A DNA stretch of 64,000 nucleotides, from assembly GCA_036346225.1 (NCBI GenBank), contig JARFIW010000108.1:4606501-4670500 (forward strand), read 5' to 3'. This document shows positions 11,558 through 22,165 of this stretch, piece after piece. The position numbers and the translations under genes are program-made. This DNA comes from Platerodrilus igneus (lineage: Eukaryota > Arthropoda > Insecta > Coleoptera > Lycidae). The notes below the pieces were generated by a model, which saw only the letters and a list, made by a program, of their open reading frames with translations, was not told the DNA's origin and made no database searches. The first letter of the stretch is position 1, and each line of letters starts with the position of its first letter.

Positions 11558-11767
11558 AATCCAGAAACTGGTGTAAATACTCAGCGGGTCGAAGCTCTGT
11601 GGCGTGCTCCCGAAGGCTACTTCCATGGGAAGCACGTGCCTGAAGAAGCTTTTGCAGAACATCTGTGTGAATATTTATGGCGTCGTTGGAATAAGAAAAA
11701 TAAACGGGATCTGTTTGAAGCATTGCTGCAAGCTATCCGTTGGGAATTTGGTGACTTTCGTGCATAA
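11558..11767 (+). pseudogene. Merlin/IS1595-type transposase, C-terminal fragment
   Basis: Open frame ending in TAA reads 'PETGVNTQRVEALWRAPE', which fits the 'P.TG.HTN.IE..W...K' segment of ISXO2-like DDE transposases of the Merlin superfamily (the Glu is the third catalytic residue), then 'EHLCEYLWRRWNKKNKRDLF', the usual C-terminal segment. Upstream of 11558 the frame closes and no further transposase is seen. A second, more complete and differently placed member lies at 28990-29745. Confidence 0.7.
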
Positions 11768-11847
11768 TCAAAAATTGTTTTCTTTCATCCTTAGAAAAAC
11801 TAAGCCCGAATAAAAATTGCTTATTTTCAAATTTATTATTATATTCG

Positions 11848-11896
11848 TTAGGTTAGGTTAGGTTATGTTAGGTTAGGTTAGGTTAGGTTAGGTTAG
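11848..11896 (+). repeat. (TTAGG)n telomere-type repeat
   Basis: About ten units of TTAGG with a single TTATG variant, the canonical insect telomere repeat. It directly precedes the 5' junction of the R1-clade LINE. Two more units (GGTTAGGTTAG, 13881-13891) follow the LINE's poly(A). Confidence 0.92.
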
Positions 11897-13880
11897 TTTC
11901 TTCAATAAATGTCTGGCTAAAACAAATTTCCCCACTGAGTGGAAATGCGCGAAACTAATTCTTATTGAAAAACCCACACAGGAAAACAACGTGCAGGGGA
12001 TGAAGAAACATAGGCCAATATGCCTGATAGACACACTCGAGAAATTATATGAGAATTTGATCAACAGCCGACTACTAAACGAAATAGAAAGAGCGGGGGG
12101 TTTCCACAAGAACCAATTTGGCTTTAAAAAAGGGTCCAGCACTATAAATGCAGTAGACACGGTGCTTGACATTGTTGAACAGACTAAGAGGGTGGGGAGA
12201 AGATGGTGTGGACTAATCTTGGTAGATGTTAGAAATGCCTTTAACATGGCATCCTGGGAAATCATCTTAGGAAAGATGGCACAGAAGGGGGTGTCAAGCT
12301 ATTTAATCGCTCTCATTAGATCATACCTCAGTATGAGGTCAATTATAGTTGACAAGGATGTCCGCAGGCAGGTAGCAGCAGGAGTTCCACAGGGTTCGGT
12401 TCTAGGGCCAACCCTGTGGAACATTTTGTATGACGACATCATGGAAATTGATGTGCCGCATCACGTTGAACTAGTCTGTTATGCGGATGATTTGGCTTTG
12501 GTTGTTCCTGCCAGGGATGGGAGGGAATTGGAATGTATGGCAGATGATAGCTTGCACGCGATTCGAATACTAGAAATAAGCTGGAGACGGCTGCGGAAAA
12601 AACAAAAGCAGTAATATTTAACCTCAGCCGTAAAACTAAAGACATAAGGTTCCATATAAACGATATGTATATCAAACCTGAGAAAACTGTCCAATATCTC
12701 GGAGTCACTATCGACTATAGACAAACATTCTCGGGGCACGTCTATAAGACCGTAGAAAAAGCAAAAAACCTGATGAAGGCTCTTAGAACAATTCTCCCCA
12801 ATGTGGGTGGACCACGTCACAGCAAGAGAAAGGTTTTACATACGGCTATCCAATCGGTCTTGTTGTATGGATCAGAGATCTGGGTGAATGCCCTAGGAAT
12901 TAACAGATGTAAAATGGAGCTCATCAGATGCCAAAGGATCGGGGCGATTAAGGTGTGCTGCGCATATCGCACCGTCTCTACGGATGCAGCTCTAGTTATT
13001 GCAGGTCTACCCCCAATAGAACATCTGATCCACGAAAGAGCAACAATCTGTAGGACCCACAAGGGGAATACAGAAAGAAATATAGATGAAATCAAAGAAG
13101 AGGCAAGAAAGACGCTATATATGAACTGGCAACAGGACTGGGACAGGTCTATGAAGGGCCGCTGGACGGCGAGACTAATTCCCGACATTGAGAAATGGAA
13201 TAACAGGAAATATGGAGAAGCGGGCTACCACCTAACACAGGCCCTCAGCGGACATGGATGTTTTGCATTGTACCTACACAGAATTAAAAAGAGAACTACT
13301 CCATATTGCTGGTATGGTGATGCAGACATAGACGACGCTAGCTACACACTCTTAGAGTGTGTACGATTTCAAACACAAAAACTAAAATTGGAAGTAGAAC
13401 TGGGAATGTCTATTGAGGAGAATAACCTGATCGAAATTATGAGGAGAAGTGTAGAAAACTGGGAAGGAGTATCTAAATACATAACAAAGATAATGACGAT
13501 TAAAGAAAAGGACGAAAGAAGACAAGAAACGGGACAAGACTAATAAACTTTGCGAACCCAGCAGAGGGGATACTCTCACAAGTACTCCGAAGCTATGCAT
13601 AGTGGCGGTCCCGGAGTGCTTTGTCACTAGCGAGAAGAGAGGAATGGTTTTAGTTGGTCAGGGCAATCAACTGCTGGGGCCTCAGGAGGTAGACTTTGGC
13701 CTATATCCTGGTCCGTCCCTAGCTGGATTTCACCCAAATCCAACATTACCTGTCGCACTAGAATATCCTCGCGGCAGGTGTTTTCCCCACGATAAGGAGC
13801 TTGGACACCTTTTTTTGGTGGAAGGGCAAATTATCATGGGGGTTACTGAAGATTTCCAACCCTCTATAAATTAAAAAAAA
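11897..13880 (+). pseudogene. R1-clade LINE inserted in TTAGG repeats (SART/TRAS-like context)
   Basis: 5'-truncated LINE. It opens just upstream of the fingers ('FPTEWKCAKLILIEKP', then 'RPICLIDTLEK'), with 'NQFGFKKGSST', 'LVDVRNAFNMASW' (motif A), 'GVPQGSVLGPTLWN' (motif B), 'CYADDLALV' (motif C, about 12478). After a frameshift near 12590 follow 'QYLGVTIDY', 'LLYGSEIW' and 'CAYRTVSTDAALVIAGLPPI', the R1-clade signature. The C-terminal finger is damaged ('CWYGDADIDDASYTLLEC': the expected second Cys and the His are gone). Stop at 13541-13543, a 330-bp 3' UTR, eight A residues, then TTAGG repeats. R1-clade SART and TRAS families insert in insect TTAGG; membership here is inferred from clade plus target, not from a tree. 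Confidence 0.85.
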
Positions 13881-14306
13881 GGTTAGGTTAGCTTATGTTG
13901 GAAATGGCTTTTTTAGGGTCATATTTATTAATTATAAATTTCGAAAATAATTTTCCCATAGACTTAACATGGGAAATAAAAACATTCATAACTTTTTTAT
14001 TTTTCATTTCCTACAAAAATGGTTACCATTTTCGTACTCAGCATTTAATTATACGTCGAAATATATATACGACTCCTTAAATAAACATGGTTGCTAAATC
14101 AAACTCCTACTGTTCAATTTTATATAAATTCAATAACTTGAGGATTGGAAAACATTTTTTAACATGTTTCTATTTAACAATTGAGAAGATGGTTATTAAA
14201 GAAGGTGCGGTTTCGTTACCGTAAGGCTTAAGCAGTTGTTTTTTATATTTCTTTTGAACACGAAAAAATCATTATGATTTAGGCTACTTCTTTGGTAGAT
14301 TTTAAC

Positions 14307-15105
14307 ATGGTTCTGAGGCGACCCTATGGCGGGTTTACACTTGTCAGATACCAATGTTGTTCTATGAATATTTTATATGGTTCTGAGGCGACCCTAAGAC
14401 AGATTTACATTTGTCAGATACCAATATTGTTCAATGAAGATTGTATATGGATCTGAGGTGACCCTATAGTGGGTTTACACTTGTCAGATACCAATACTGT
14501 TCAACGGAGATTGTATATGGTTTTAAGGTAACTTTATTGAGGGTTTACACTTGTCAGATATCAATGCTGTTTTGCGTATATGCTTATTGTTATGTAATTA
14601 GTTATTGTATGTGTAAAAAGAAATCATGTATGTAGGCTGTATTTCATGTTAATATTGCAAGGAAAACCCAAAAGTGGGGTGGCTTACTGTAATGTGGGAC
14701 CAGTTTGCTTCTTTCTTTGTCTTTGAATTTTTCCTGGGTTTTCCTTGCGCTATTAACATGAAATACAGCCTACATACATGATTTCTATTTACACATACAA
14801 GAACTAATTACATAACACCAAGCATATTAGCAACCCCTGTAAAACAGCATTGATATCTGACTAGTGTAAACCCGCAATAGGGTTACCTCAAAACCATATA
14901 CAATCTCCATTGAACAGTATTGGTATCTGACAAGTGTAAACCCACCATAGGGTCACCTCAGATCCATATACAATCTTCATTGAACAATATTGGTATCTAA
15001 CAAGTGTAAACCCATCTTAGGGTCGCCTCAGAACCATATAAAATATTCATAGAACAACATTGGTAACTGACAAGTGTAAACCCGCCATAGGGTCGCCTCA
15101 GAACC
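14307..15105. repeat. Inverted arrays of 70-bp subrepeats in the foldback arms
   Basis: Four tandem units start at 14307, 14377, 14447 and 14517 (ATGGTTCTGAGGCGACCCTA then GGGTTTACACTTGTCAGATA), exactly 70 bp apart. Four inverted units at about 14830-15105 mirror them. The flanking arm continues to 14670 and from 14735, with GCAAGGAAAACCCA facing TGGGTTTTCCTTGC around a loop at 14671-14734. Tandem subrepeats inside inverted arms are a hallmark of foldback elements. Confidence 0.9.
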
Positions 15106-15179
15106 TAAATCATAATGATTTTTCCCCCTCAAAATAAATATAAAAAACAACTGCTTAAGCCTTACGGTAACGTTACCGC

Positions 15180-15447
15180 TGTAGTAGAATTCATTATTCT
15201 AGCGTTTGAATATTGCGGTTATATTTCGTTTAGGTTCGAATTTAGACATGTATAGCGCCTGCGCGCTAGCGCATAAACATTATTATTGATTAGGCATTTG
15301 TGATTATGTTAATTATGGCCGGTAATGGCGTCTGCATTTTTTATGTATTTATGTGTTTGATTTATGTTTTAATAAGTAATAGAGTGTGTTATATCCAGTC
15401 TAGTTATTTCTACAAGTTTGAAACAAAGCGTTAGACATTTGCCTACA
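15180..15447 (+). repeat. gypsy-1 5' LTR
   Basis: 268 bp, TGTAG...CTACA. It differs from the 3' LTR at scattered substitutions and small indels, so the insertion is not very recent. A canonical TATA box is not obvious. Confidence 0.9.
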
Positions 15448-15544
15448 ATTCTCAGGTGTGGGGTTGCAGCTCTCACGTATGTTTTCCAGATCGCTAGGTT
15501 ATGTTATATTTATCTGATACGGTCGAAAGTTTTTAGTAAATACA

Positions 15545-17096
15545 ATGGAAAATATTGGTGAAGAACAATCTGAAACGTTCTTCCAACAACAGTTGCTCGA
15601 AAATCAGAATACAAGTCCTGTTACGGGAGCTGCTACGGTTACGGAAAATACACTGGTTTTAGATTCGATGCATTCGTTTATGGCATCAATAAATGTCCTT
15701 ACTACAGCAAAATGCACAAATGCTGAAATTACTCATGCAAACGCAAGGTTCACAAATGCAACAAGTGCCTATTGTTAGTGATGCAGTCACTAATTTTATT
15801 GTGATGCCTGATCTTTCTAAAACGATTGAATTATTTGATGGAGAAAAGGGGCCCAGTGAAGCTAAGTTATGGTTAAATCGTTTACAAAATACCGCATTAA
15901 TTAATTGTTGGCCAGATGCATTTATATACCAAACTGCGATTTGCAACCTGAAAGGCGCAGCTAAGCACTAGTTCGCAAGCCGAAGCACTGAAATTCATAG
16001 ATGGGGTGAGTTCAAGCAAGCTTTTGAGAAAACTTTTATTTTTGCAAGGTGTAAGACTGAGTGTTGGCATCAGATGCAAGCTAGAATGCAAGGTGTCAAA
16101 GAAAATGTTTGTAATTATTTCTACGAGAAGGTGGCACTATGTCGCGAATTAGAACTTACGGAAACTAAAGAACAAATTATTATCCGACTGTGGTCAAGGC
16201 AGCCAAGTAATATGTTGATGTCACGTTTACACACAAATGAGGATTCACTGTATCAAGACATAGTTTGCTACGAGCGAGTCGACCAGGCACGAAGAGAACG
16301 TAAGATAGAAGGAAGATTAGCTACAAGAGGTGAAGTGACTAACAGTTATGTCAGGCAGCCCGAGGTGAAAGTTGAAAACAAAACAAACACAATTAGTCAA
16401 CAGAAACCTGGCATCAGCGGTAAGTGTTATAATTGTAATTTATTTGGTCACCGGGTGGACAAGTGCTCAAAATCAAAGCGTCCTCTTGGAAGTTGCTTTT
16501 ATTGTGGTCAAGCCGACCACCAAATTAAGAACTGTCCACAGAGATGTACATCAACTGCAATGTTGGTACAACAGCCTATTTTAGAACCGCCTTATTTATT
16601 ACCATTGTACTTTCCTGAACTTGATATTACTTTAGATGCATTAGTGGATTCAGGCAGTCCTGTTTCGCTTATTTTAGAATTGTGCGTTTCTGTGAATTTT
16701 GTTAAGCAGAGTGAAGATCAACTAATACATTTAATTGGTATTAATAATTCAGTATTGCAGATTTTGGGTATGTACGTTGGTAGTTTAGAATGTAAGGGTT
16801 ATGCTTATGACGCGACTTTTTATGTTGTCGGCAAGAGTACAATGAATTGCGCTTGTTTGTTAGGTAGGGATTTTATAGCAGACTGTAATGTTTCTATGAG
16901 ATTTGATAAAAATAGTATTTTACTAGAACCTGTGGTACAACACCCAGAATTTTTAAGTAATGAAGTTTTATTGATTAGTGTAGTTCAGACTGATAGGAAC
17001 AAAGTATTTAACATAAATAACGATTTAGAGGGTTCGGTTATTGTTGAAGTACAAAAGGTTTTAAATAATTTTTATTGCAATACCAATAAACCATAA
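15545..17096 (+). pseudogene. gypsy-1 gag-protease region
   Basis: The ATG at 15545 opens a frame that shifts near 15700-15775. In the second frame follows a capsid-like 'FDGEKGPSEAKLWLNRLQN'. A TAG at 15969-15971 stands where a Trp codon is expected. From there the frame is open to 17094 and carries two CCHC knuckles ('CYNCNLFGHRVDKC' and 'CFYCGQADHQIKNC') and an aspartic protease with 'ALVDSGSPVSLI' (D-S-G active site). A TAA at 17094 separates it from pol in the same frame, which suggests an originally single gag-pol frame. Defective by one frameshift and two stops. Confidence 0.88.
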
Positions 17097-17117
17097 GTCC
17101 CCAAAGTAAAATTTGAA

Positions 17118-19635
17118 ATGCATTTGAATTTAACGAAGCATGAACCATTTTTGAGTATACCAAGACACTTATCTTTTTATGAGAGGAATGAGTTAAATAA
17201 AATCATCGATGATTTGCTAGCTAATAATGTTATTAGGGAAAGTGAGTCTCCTTACTCTTTCCCCCATTGTATTAACACGAAAGAAGACTGGAGAGCTTCG
17301 TATGTGTGTCGACTACAGAAATTTGAATAAGTATTTGGTTAAAGATGCTTTTCCCATTCCAATAATTGAAGATCATCTAGAATTCTTGTGTGGTAAGAAA
17401 TATTTTACAAAACTAGATTTTAAGGATGTGTTTTATCACGTTCCTTTGTCACAAGAATCTACAAAATTTACTTCCTTTACAACCCCTTTAGGACAATACG
17501 AGTTTTTGAAAATGCCATTTGGTCTTGCGACAGGCCCCTCAGTTTTTGCTAGGTTTGTAAACAAAATATTTAGGGATCTCATAAAAGAAAATAAGGTGTT
17601 AATTAATTATGATGACATCTTGATTGCTACTGATACAATTATTGAGAACATAGAAATTCTGAAAAACCTTTTACGACTGATGGTTGATAATTTATTAGAA
17701 TTAAGGTTAGATAAGTGCTCGTTTATGATGACAGAGATGGATTATTTTGGATATCACGTCAACAAAAATGGTATTACTCCAAATACAGCTAACGTTTCCA
17801 CAATTGCAGACTATCCTATTCCCAATAATGTCAAACAACTTCAAACTTTTATAGGAATGGCGAGTTATTTTCAGAAATTTATTAAGGATTTTAGTAATAT
17901 TGCATCCCTTCTGTATAACTTGCTAAAGAAAGGAGAAAAATTTGAATTTACAAGCACACATTTTAATACTTTTGAATTATTGAAATCTAATCTAACTAGC
18001 CAGCCCATTTTAGCAATTTATTCACCTTTTAATGAGACCGAACTACATTGTGATGCGAGCTCAGTAGGGTTTGGCTTAATACTTATGCAAAGACAAGGCG
18101 ATGGCATGTTCCATCCAGTGTACTACTTTAGCAAACGTACATCTGAGGCTGAGTCAAAATATCACAGCTATGAATTAGAATGTTTGGCTATTGTATATTC
18201 ACTCAAAAGATTTCATACTTATCTACAAGGACTTAAGTTTAAGATTATTACTGACTGCGATAGTTTCAGATTAACAATGAATAAAAGAGATATTATTCCA
18301 AGGATAATGAGATGGAGTCTCATATTGCAAAATTATTATTACTCCATAGAGCACAGACCTAATAATCGAATGTGTCATGTTGATGCCTTAAGCAGGGCTC
18401 AAACTATTTTTGTGTTAGAAGGAAACACCTTGGAGCAAACTTTGGCAGTCAAGCAAAGTAGTGACAATGAAATCGTACGAATAAAAATTAAATTACTTGA
18501 GGGTGATCATCTATTTTATGAGTTACGACAAGACTTATTATATAGGAAATTAGGTGGCAAAATTCTGTTGTGTATCCCAAAGTCAATGGAACATACTATA
18601 CTCCATACTTACCACAACGAGATGGTTCACTTTGGAGTCGATAAGACTGTCGAATTAATCAGCAGAACTTATTGGTTCCCTAAGCTGAAAACTAAAGTCA
18701 AGGATTATATAAGCAATTGTTTAAAGTGCATCGAGTTTAACGCTAAGCAAGGTAAAGTAGAAGGTATGTTGAACAACATTCCAAAGGGCAAACTACCATT
18801 TGAAGTTCTACATGCTGATCATTGCAGACCCCTTACAAGAACCAGTAACCGCTTTAAGTATATATTTGAGGTTGTAGACGGGTTTTCAAAATTTATAAAA
18901 TTCTATCCATGCAAAAGCACAAATACTCAGGAAGTAATAAAAAATTTAAATTCCTATTTTCAGAATTATAGTAAATCTACAATTTTATTAACGGATAGAG
19001 GCTCAACATTTACGTCGCACCAGTTCGAAGAATTTGTAAATGAGGAAGGCATTAAGCACATATTAATAGCCTCTGGAGCTCCAAGGGCTAATAGGCAGAT
19101 TGAGAGGATGAATCGCTCACTAACTTTCGTACTAGCCAAAATGGTCGACAAAAAGAATATATCATGGGATGATGCCTTAAGTAAGGTTGAATTCTGCTTC
19201 AACAACACCATAAATCGATCGATAGGTGATACCCCAAGTCGATTGCTTTTTGGTAGAAATCAGATTGTTCCAATCGACGATAATTTAAGATTAGCTCTTG
19301 AACCATTTTCCGCGCCTGTAATAAATTTAGAGCAAATTAGGCAAGAAGCAAGCGAAAAGAATGAACGAATTCAAGAATAAAACAAAATCTATTATGATAG
19401 CAAACATAAGCAAGGACATGTATATAAACCTGGAGATTATGTCATGGTGTCCAACAAAGACACTACCATAGGAGTTAATAAAAAACTAATCCCTAAATTT
19501 AAAGGACCGTATGTGATTAAGAAGGTCCTACCACATGACAGGTATGTTGTCACAGACATTATAGGATTCCAGAACACCCAAATCCCTTATGATGGAATAC
19601 TAGATATTAGTCGTTTAAAACCATATTCAGTATAG
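17118..19635 (+). pseudogene. gypsy-1 pol: reverse transcriptase, RNase H, integrase
   Basis: Starts with an RT-lead segment (17118-17280), shifts frame near 17270-17300, then runs open for about 700 codons. RT: 'KLDFKDVFYHVPL' (motif A), 'MPFGLATGPSVF', 'NYDDILIAT' (Y-D-D-I, motif C). RNase H: 'LHCDASSVGFG', 'YELECLAIV', 'IITDCDS', 'HVDALSR'. Integrase: H-x4-H...C-x2-C zinc domain ('CLKC'), core with 'HADH', 'LLTDRGSTFTS' and 'RQIERMN' (D, D, E). A TAA at 19378-19380 splits off the integrase C-terminal domain (19381-19635, 'FKGPYVIKKVLPHDRYVV'). Two lesions in pol only; catalytic residues are otherwise present. Confidence 0.92.
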
Positions 19636-19998
19636 AAGTAAAAGTGTTAGCTTTAAATATGTACCTATTATAACTTGGGTATTAATACCATGGGAATTAT
19701 GAACTCTATGTTTATTTTAACTTTTGTTTTGTATTTATGTATTAAAACACTTATGCATTATGTTAGGTATTATGAAGCTTTGTTTTATGTTGTATTAGTC
19801 ATATTTATATTCTTTGACGTTTATGTATATGAGATCAATTTTGGGTTTATTATATAAAACCTAGAAGTTGTATGAGACATGACTTTTATGTTTTATGCTT
19901 TATATTCTGAATATTTACTTATGTATCTATTACTGAGTGGTTAGTTGTTTTTATGTTTACCTATGATCGAGGCGATCATATGGTCAGGTCGGCCGAGT

Positions 19999-20264
19999 TG
20001 TAGTAGAATTCATTATTCTAGCGTTTGAACATTGCGGTTATATTTCGTTTATGATCGGATTTAGACGTGTATAGCGCCTGTGCGCAAGGGAACAAACTTT
20101 ATTATTGATTAGGCTTTTGTGATTATGTTAATTATGGCCGGTAATGGCGTCTGCATTTTTTATGTATTTATGTGTTTGATTTATGTTTTAATAAGTAATA
20201 GAGTGTTATATTCAATCTAGTTATTTCTACAAGTTCAAAACAAAGCGTTAGCTATTTGCCTACA
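19999..20264 (+). repeat. gypsy-1 3' LTR
   Basis: 266 bp, TGTAGTAG...GCCTACA, followed by the CCGC duplication. Direct-repeat partner of 15180-15447. Confidence 0.9.
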
Positions 20265-20809
20265 CCGCACACTTCTTTAATAACCATCTTCTCAATTGTA
20301 TAAATAGAAACATGTTAAAAAATGTTTTCCAATTCTCAAGTTATTGAATTTATATAAAATTCACCAATAAAAATCAATCGGCTGATTTCACATTAAGCGT
20401 ATTGGCTACCTAAAAAAGTCGGTTCCTGGCCGCAACACAAATTGAAGGCAATCATTCTTTTAAACTTTAAAAATTTTTGCCTAGTGTACTCAAACCAAAT
20501 ATTTCGAACATCAATAAATCAGTCACCCATCAATTCGATGTTTTAAATGCTCAGATAGTCACTTGTTTGAGCCGATGTGTAAGAGCTCGCATTGTCATGA
20601 TGGAGGATTCGTCGGTTTATTTTTCTTATTTCTCTTCAATTTATGTCATAAATGTCAAACTTGAAGTTTTTATTATTTTGACAACGATCCTAGATCATGG
20701 ATCGAAACGTAAATAAAAATGATTTTAAAAAGTATGAGTGGTTTAATTCCTAAAGAAGATTAAGAAAAATGCTAAACAAACCACAACAAACATACAGGGA
20801 GTATTTATA

Positions 20810-20972
20810 AAGTTATTTGTTTTTGCAGATGTCGAAACAGACTTTTTTAGATTTCGTTATTTATACGGGTTCCAATACACGAATTATAGACGCAGATCCT
20901 AACTTAGGAATTTCTGGTGCTGTAGTGATTACTCTAATGAAACAATATTTAGGAAAAGAACATAAGTTATAT
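20810..20972 (+). pseudogene. piggyBac transposase, central fragment
   Basis: Resumes in frame after the 9-bp duplication: 'KLFVFADVETDFLDFVIYTG' and 'LGISGAVVITLMKQYLGKEH', matching the family segment '(C/A)DvetgYvldf.vYtG...lG..g.VV..L...l...H.ly'. The catalytic Asp of the 'CD' pair is retained as 'AD'. It stops at 20972 where the solo LTR enters. Confidence 0.87.
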
Positions 20973-21791
20973 TCTTACACTTAAAAGTTCATAAATACAT
21001 CGCGCAAGCGCGGAATAACCGACGCCACGGGCAGTGGGTAACGTTAACCTTTGTACAGATTTTGGTGCGCCCATCTGTCAATGACGTCACCAATGCACAA
21101 ATTTAATACGCAATTATCGGAAAATATAAATTTAAGACAATAGCTTATAACCGCGAACAAATTAAGCAATTTGAGTACTTACATAGAAATCCGACGTCCT
21201 GCGGGGTGGAGTTAAAGTTGGCTTCTGTTGAAGTCCATCAGGGCTACTGATGGCCCTTTTAAGGCAATTAACGGAGGGTACGCATAACGTACATCCAAAT
21301 CGCTCGGATGGGATCTCAGGGCTCCACTCCGGGGTGATTAAAGATGGTGCTCTGGCATGGAATGCGGTTCAGCCAACGGCTACAGATTTATCACCTACCT
21401 ATGCAGGGAACGGATAAGGAAACGTGGTATAAGGCGACAAACAAAGATAATCAGGCAAGGAAATCTACATAGATATAGCTAAAGGCACGATACGATACCT
21501 CAAACGTCCACTCCACTCGAAGGTTCGGGCAAAAAAGCCACGTTACATAAAGTCACGGAAGCACTTGTCCCCACTCCTCTTGCGTCGCGCGATCTGGCGC
21601 AAACGCACTCTGACCTAACGGAAATACGCGCCTAGTCTTTTAAATTTATGGCGCGAAACTTCCGCACATCAAAATTAAACTAAAAACAATGTTTAAGTGC
21701 CAATTGGCACGTAACAATTTATGGTGCGAAACTTCCGCACATCAAAATTAAACTAAAACAATGTTTAGTGCCAATTTATTGGTACGTAACA
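20973..21791 (-). mobile_element. Solo LTR, family B (ATAT duplication)
   Basis: On the - strand it begins TGTTACGTACC and ends GTAAGA. ATAT at 20969-20972 and 21792-21795 flank it. Skipping it joins the piggyBac codons as K-L-Y-T-D-N-W-Y-T-S, the expected family phrase. The first about 75 bp are duplicated in tandem (starts at 21791 and 21716). Shared blocks with 58836-59507 and 59815-60326 define the family. A TATA box is not obvious. A short ATG (21236-21238) and splice-donor-like GTAAGT (21177-21182) correspond to those in the 59.2-kb copy. Confidence 0.82.
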
Positions 21792-21795
21792 ATAT

Positions 21796-22065
21796 ACGGA
21801 CAATTGGTATACAAGTCCAGTTTTAGCTGAATATTTGCATGCACATAAAACTAATCTTTGCGGCACGGTTAGAAAAATCACAGAGAAATGTCAAAACTGG
21901 AAGAGCCTAGGAAAAAAGGTGAAAGCACATCACATATAAAATAATAATGGTTATAAGTTGGAAAGATAGAAGAGTTTGAACATGCTTTCAACTATGCATA
22001 CGAATAATATATACTGGAAAAGTTATGCATAACGGTCAACCTGTACTAAAGCCAGCCTGTGTTAT
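21796..22065 (+). pseudogene. piggyBac transposase, fragment after the solo LTR
   Basis: Begins 'TDNWYTSPVLAEYLHAHKTNLCGTVRK', the diagnostic piggyBac 'DN.YTS..L...L......GT.R' segment with a catalytic Asp. The frame then decays through several shifts to 'LKPACV' at 22047-22063, where the LINE is inserted. Confidence 0.87.
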
Positions 22066-22165
22066 TTATTTATTTATTTACCATCTAACAGATCTAGATC
22101 CAATTACAAGACAGCATTATAACTACAAAATAAAATAGTAAGCATAAAAACAGCAAAGACTAATA

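Larger units (their letters stand above)
11114..14105. mobile_element. TIR element with Merlin-type fragment, inserted in the foldback arm
   Basis: Inverted repeats of about 150-160 bp lie at 11114-11262 and 13944-14105 (both ends start AGTTTGATTTAGCAACCATG reading inward). Outside them the foldback arm sequence resumes: TTTTTATTGGT on the left and AATTTTATATAAATTC on the right, as in the intact opposite arm at 20350-20370. A clean target duplication is not visible. Inside are the 3' part of a Merlin-type transposase, a (TTAGG)n tract and an R1-clade LINE. I infer a decayed Merlin-like DNA transposon. Confidence 0.65.
15180..20264 (+). mobile_element. Ty3/gypsy LTR retrotransposon (gypsy-1), nearly full length
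   Basis: LTRs at 15180-15447 and 19999-20264 begin TGTAGTAG and end CCTACA. The 4-bp duplication CCGC lies at 15176-15179 and 20265-20268. It sits in the foldback right arm; without it the arm reads continuously (GTTACCGC then ACACTTC) and pairs with the left arm at 14200-14215. Internal order is gag, protease, reverse transcriptase, RNase H, integrase, the Ty3/gypsy order. No env frame: 19636-19998 holds only short AT-rich frames. No standard primer-binding site or polypurine tract is obvious. Confidence 0.93.
10803..20809. mobile_element. Foldback transposon with 9-bp target duplication, itself interrupted twice
   Basis: AAGTTATTT occurs at 10794-10802 and 20810-20818; in the uninterrupted piggyBac gene it would be present once, inside codons for K-L-F. 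The outer arms 10803-11110 and about 20350-20770 are inverted copies (for example TTCTTAATCTTCTTT near both ends). The right end carries about 45 extra bases. The inner arms are 14118-14670 and the matching inverse 14735-15179 plus 20269-20360, around a 64-bp loop. After taking out the TIR element (about 11.11-14.11 kb) and the gypsy element (15180-20264), about 1.9 kb of nearly complete palindrome remains. No transposase of its own is visible. The 9-bp duplication is the length known for Drosophila FB elements; Merlin and Mutator elements make similar ones. Confidence 0.82.

Noticed and set aside
11848..11896. A real chromosome end at the TTAGG tract
   Set aside because: The tract is short and lies between recognisable transposon sequences inside an intron of an intact gene, so it is interstitial.
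14307..15105. CRISPR-like array
   Set aside because: The 70-bp units are contiguous, without spacers, and lie in inverted arms of a eukaryotic foldback element.
15693..15946. Minus-strand frames over gypsy-1 gag
   Set aside because: Shadows of the gag coding strand.
20477..20716. A 79-codon open frame
   Set aside because: It is within the right arm of the foldback element and its counterpart in the left arm is not open.
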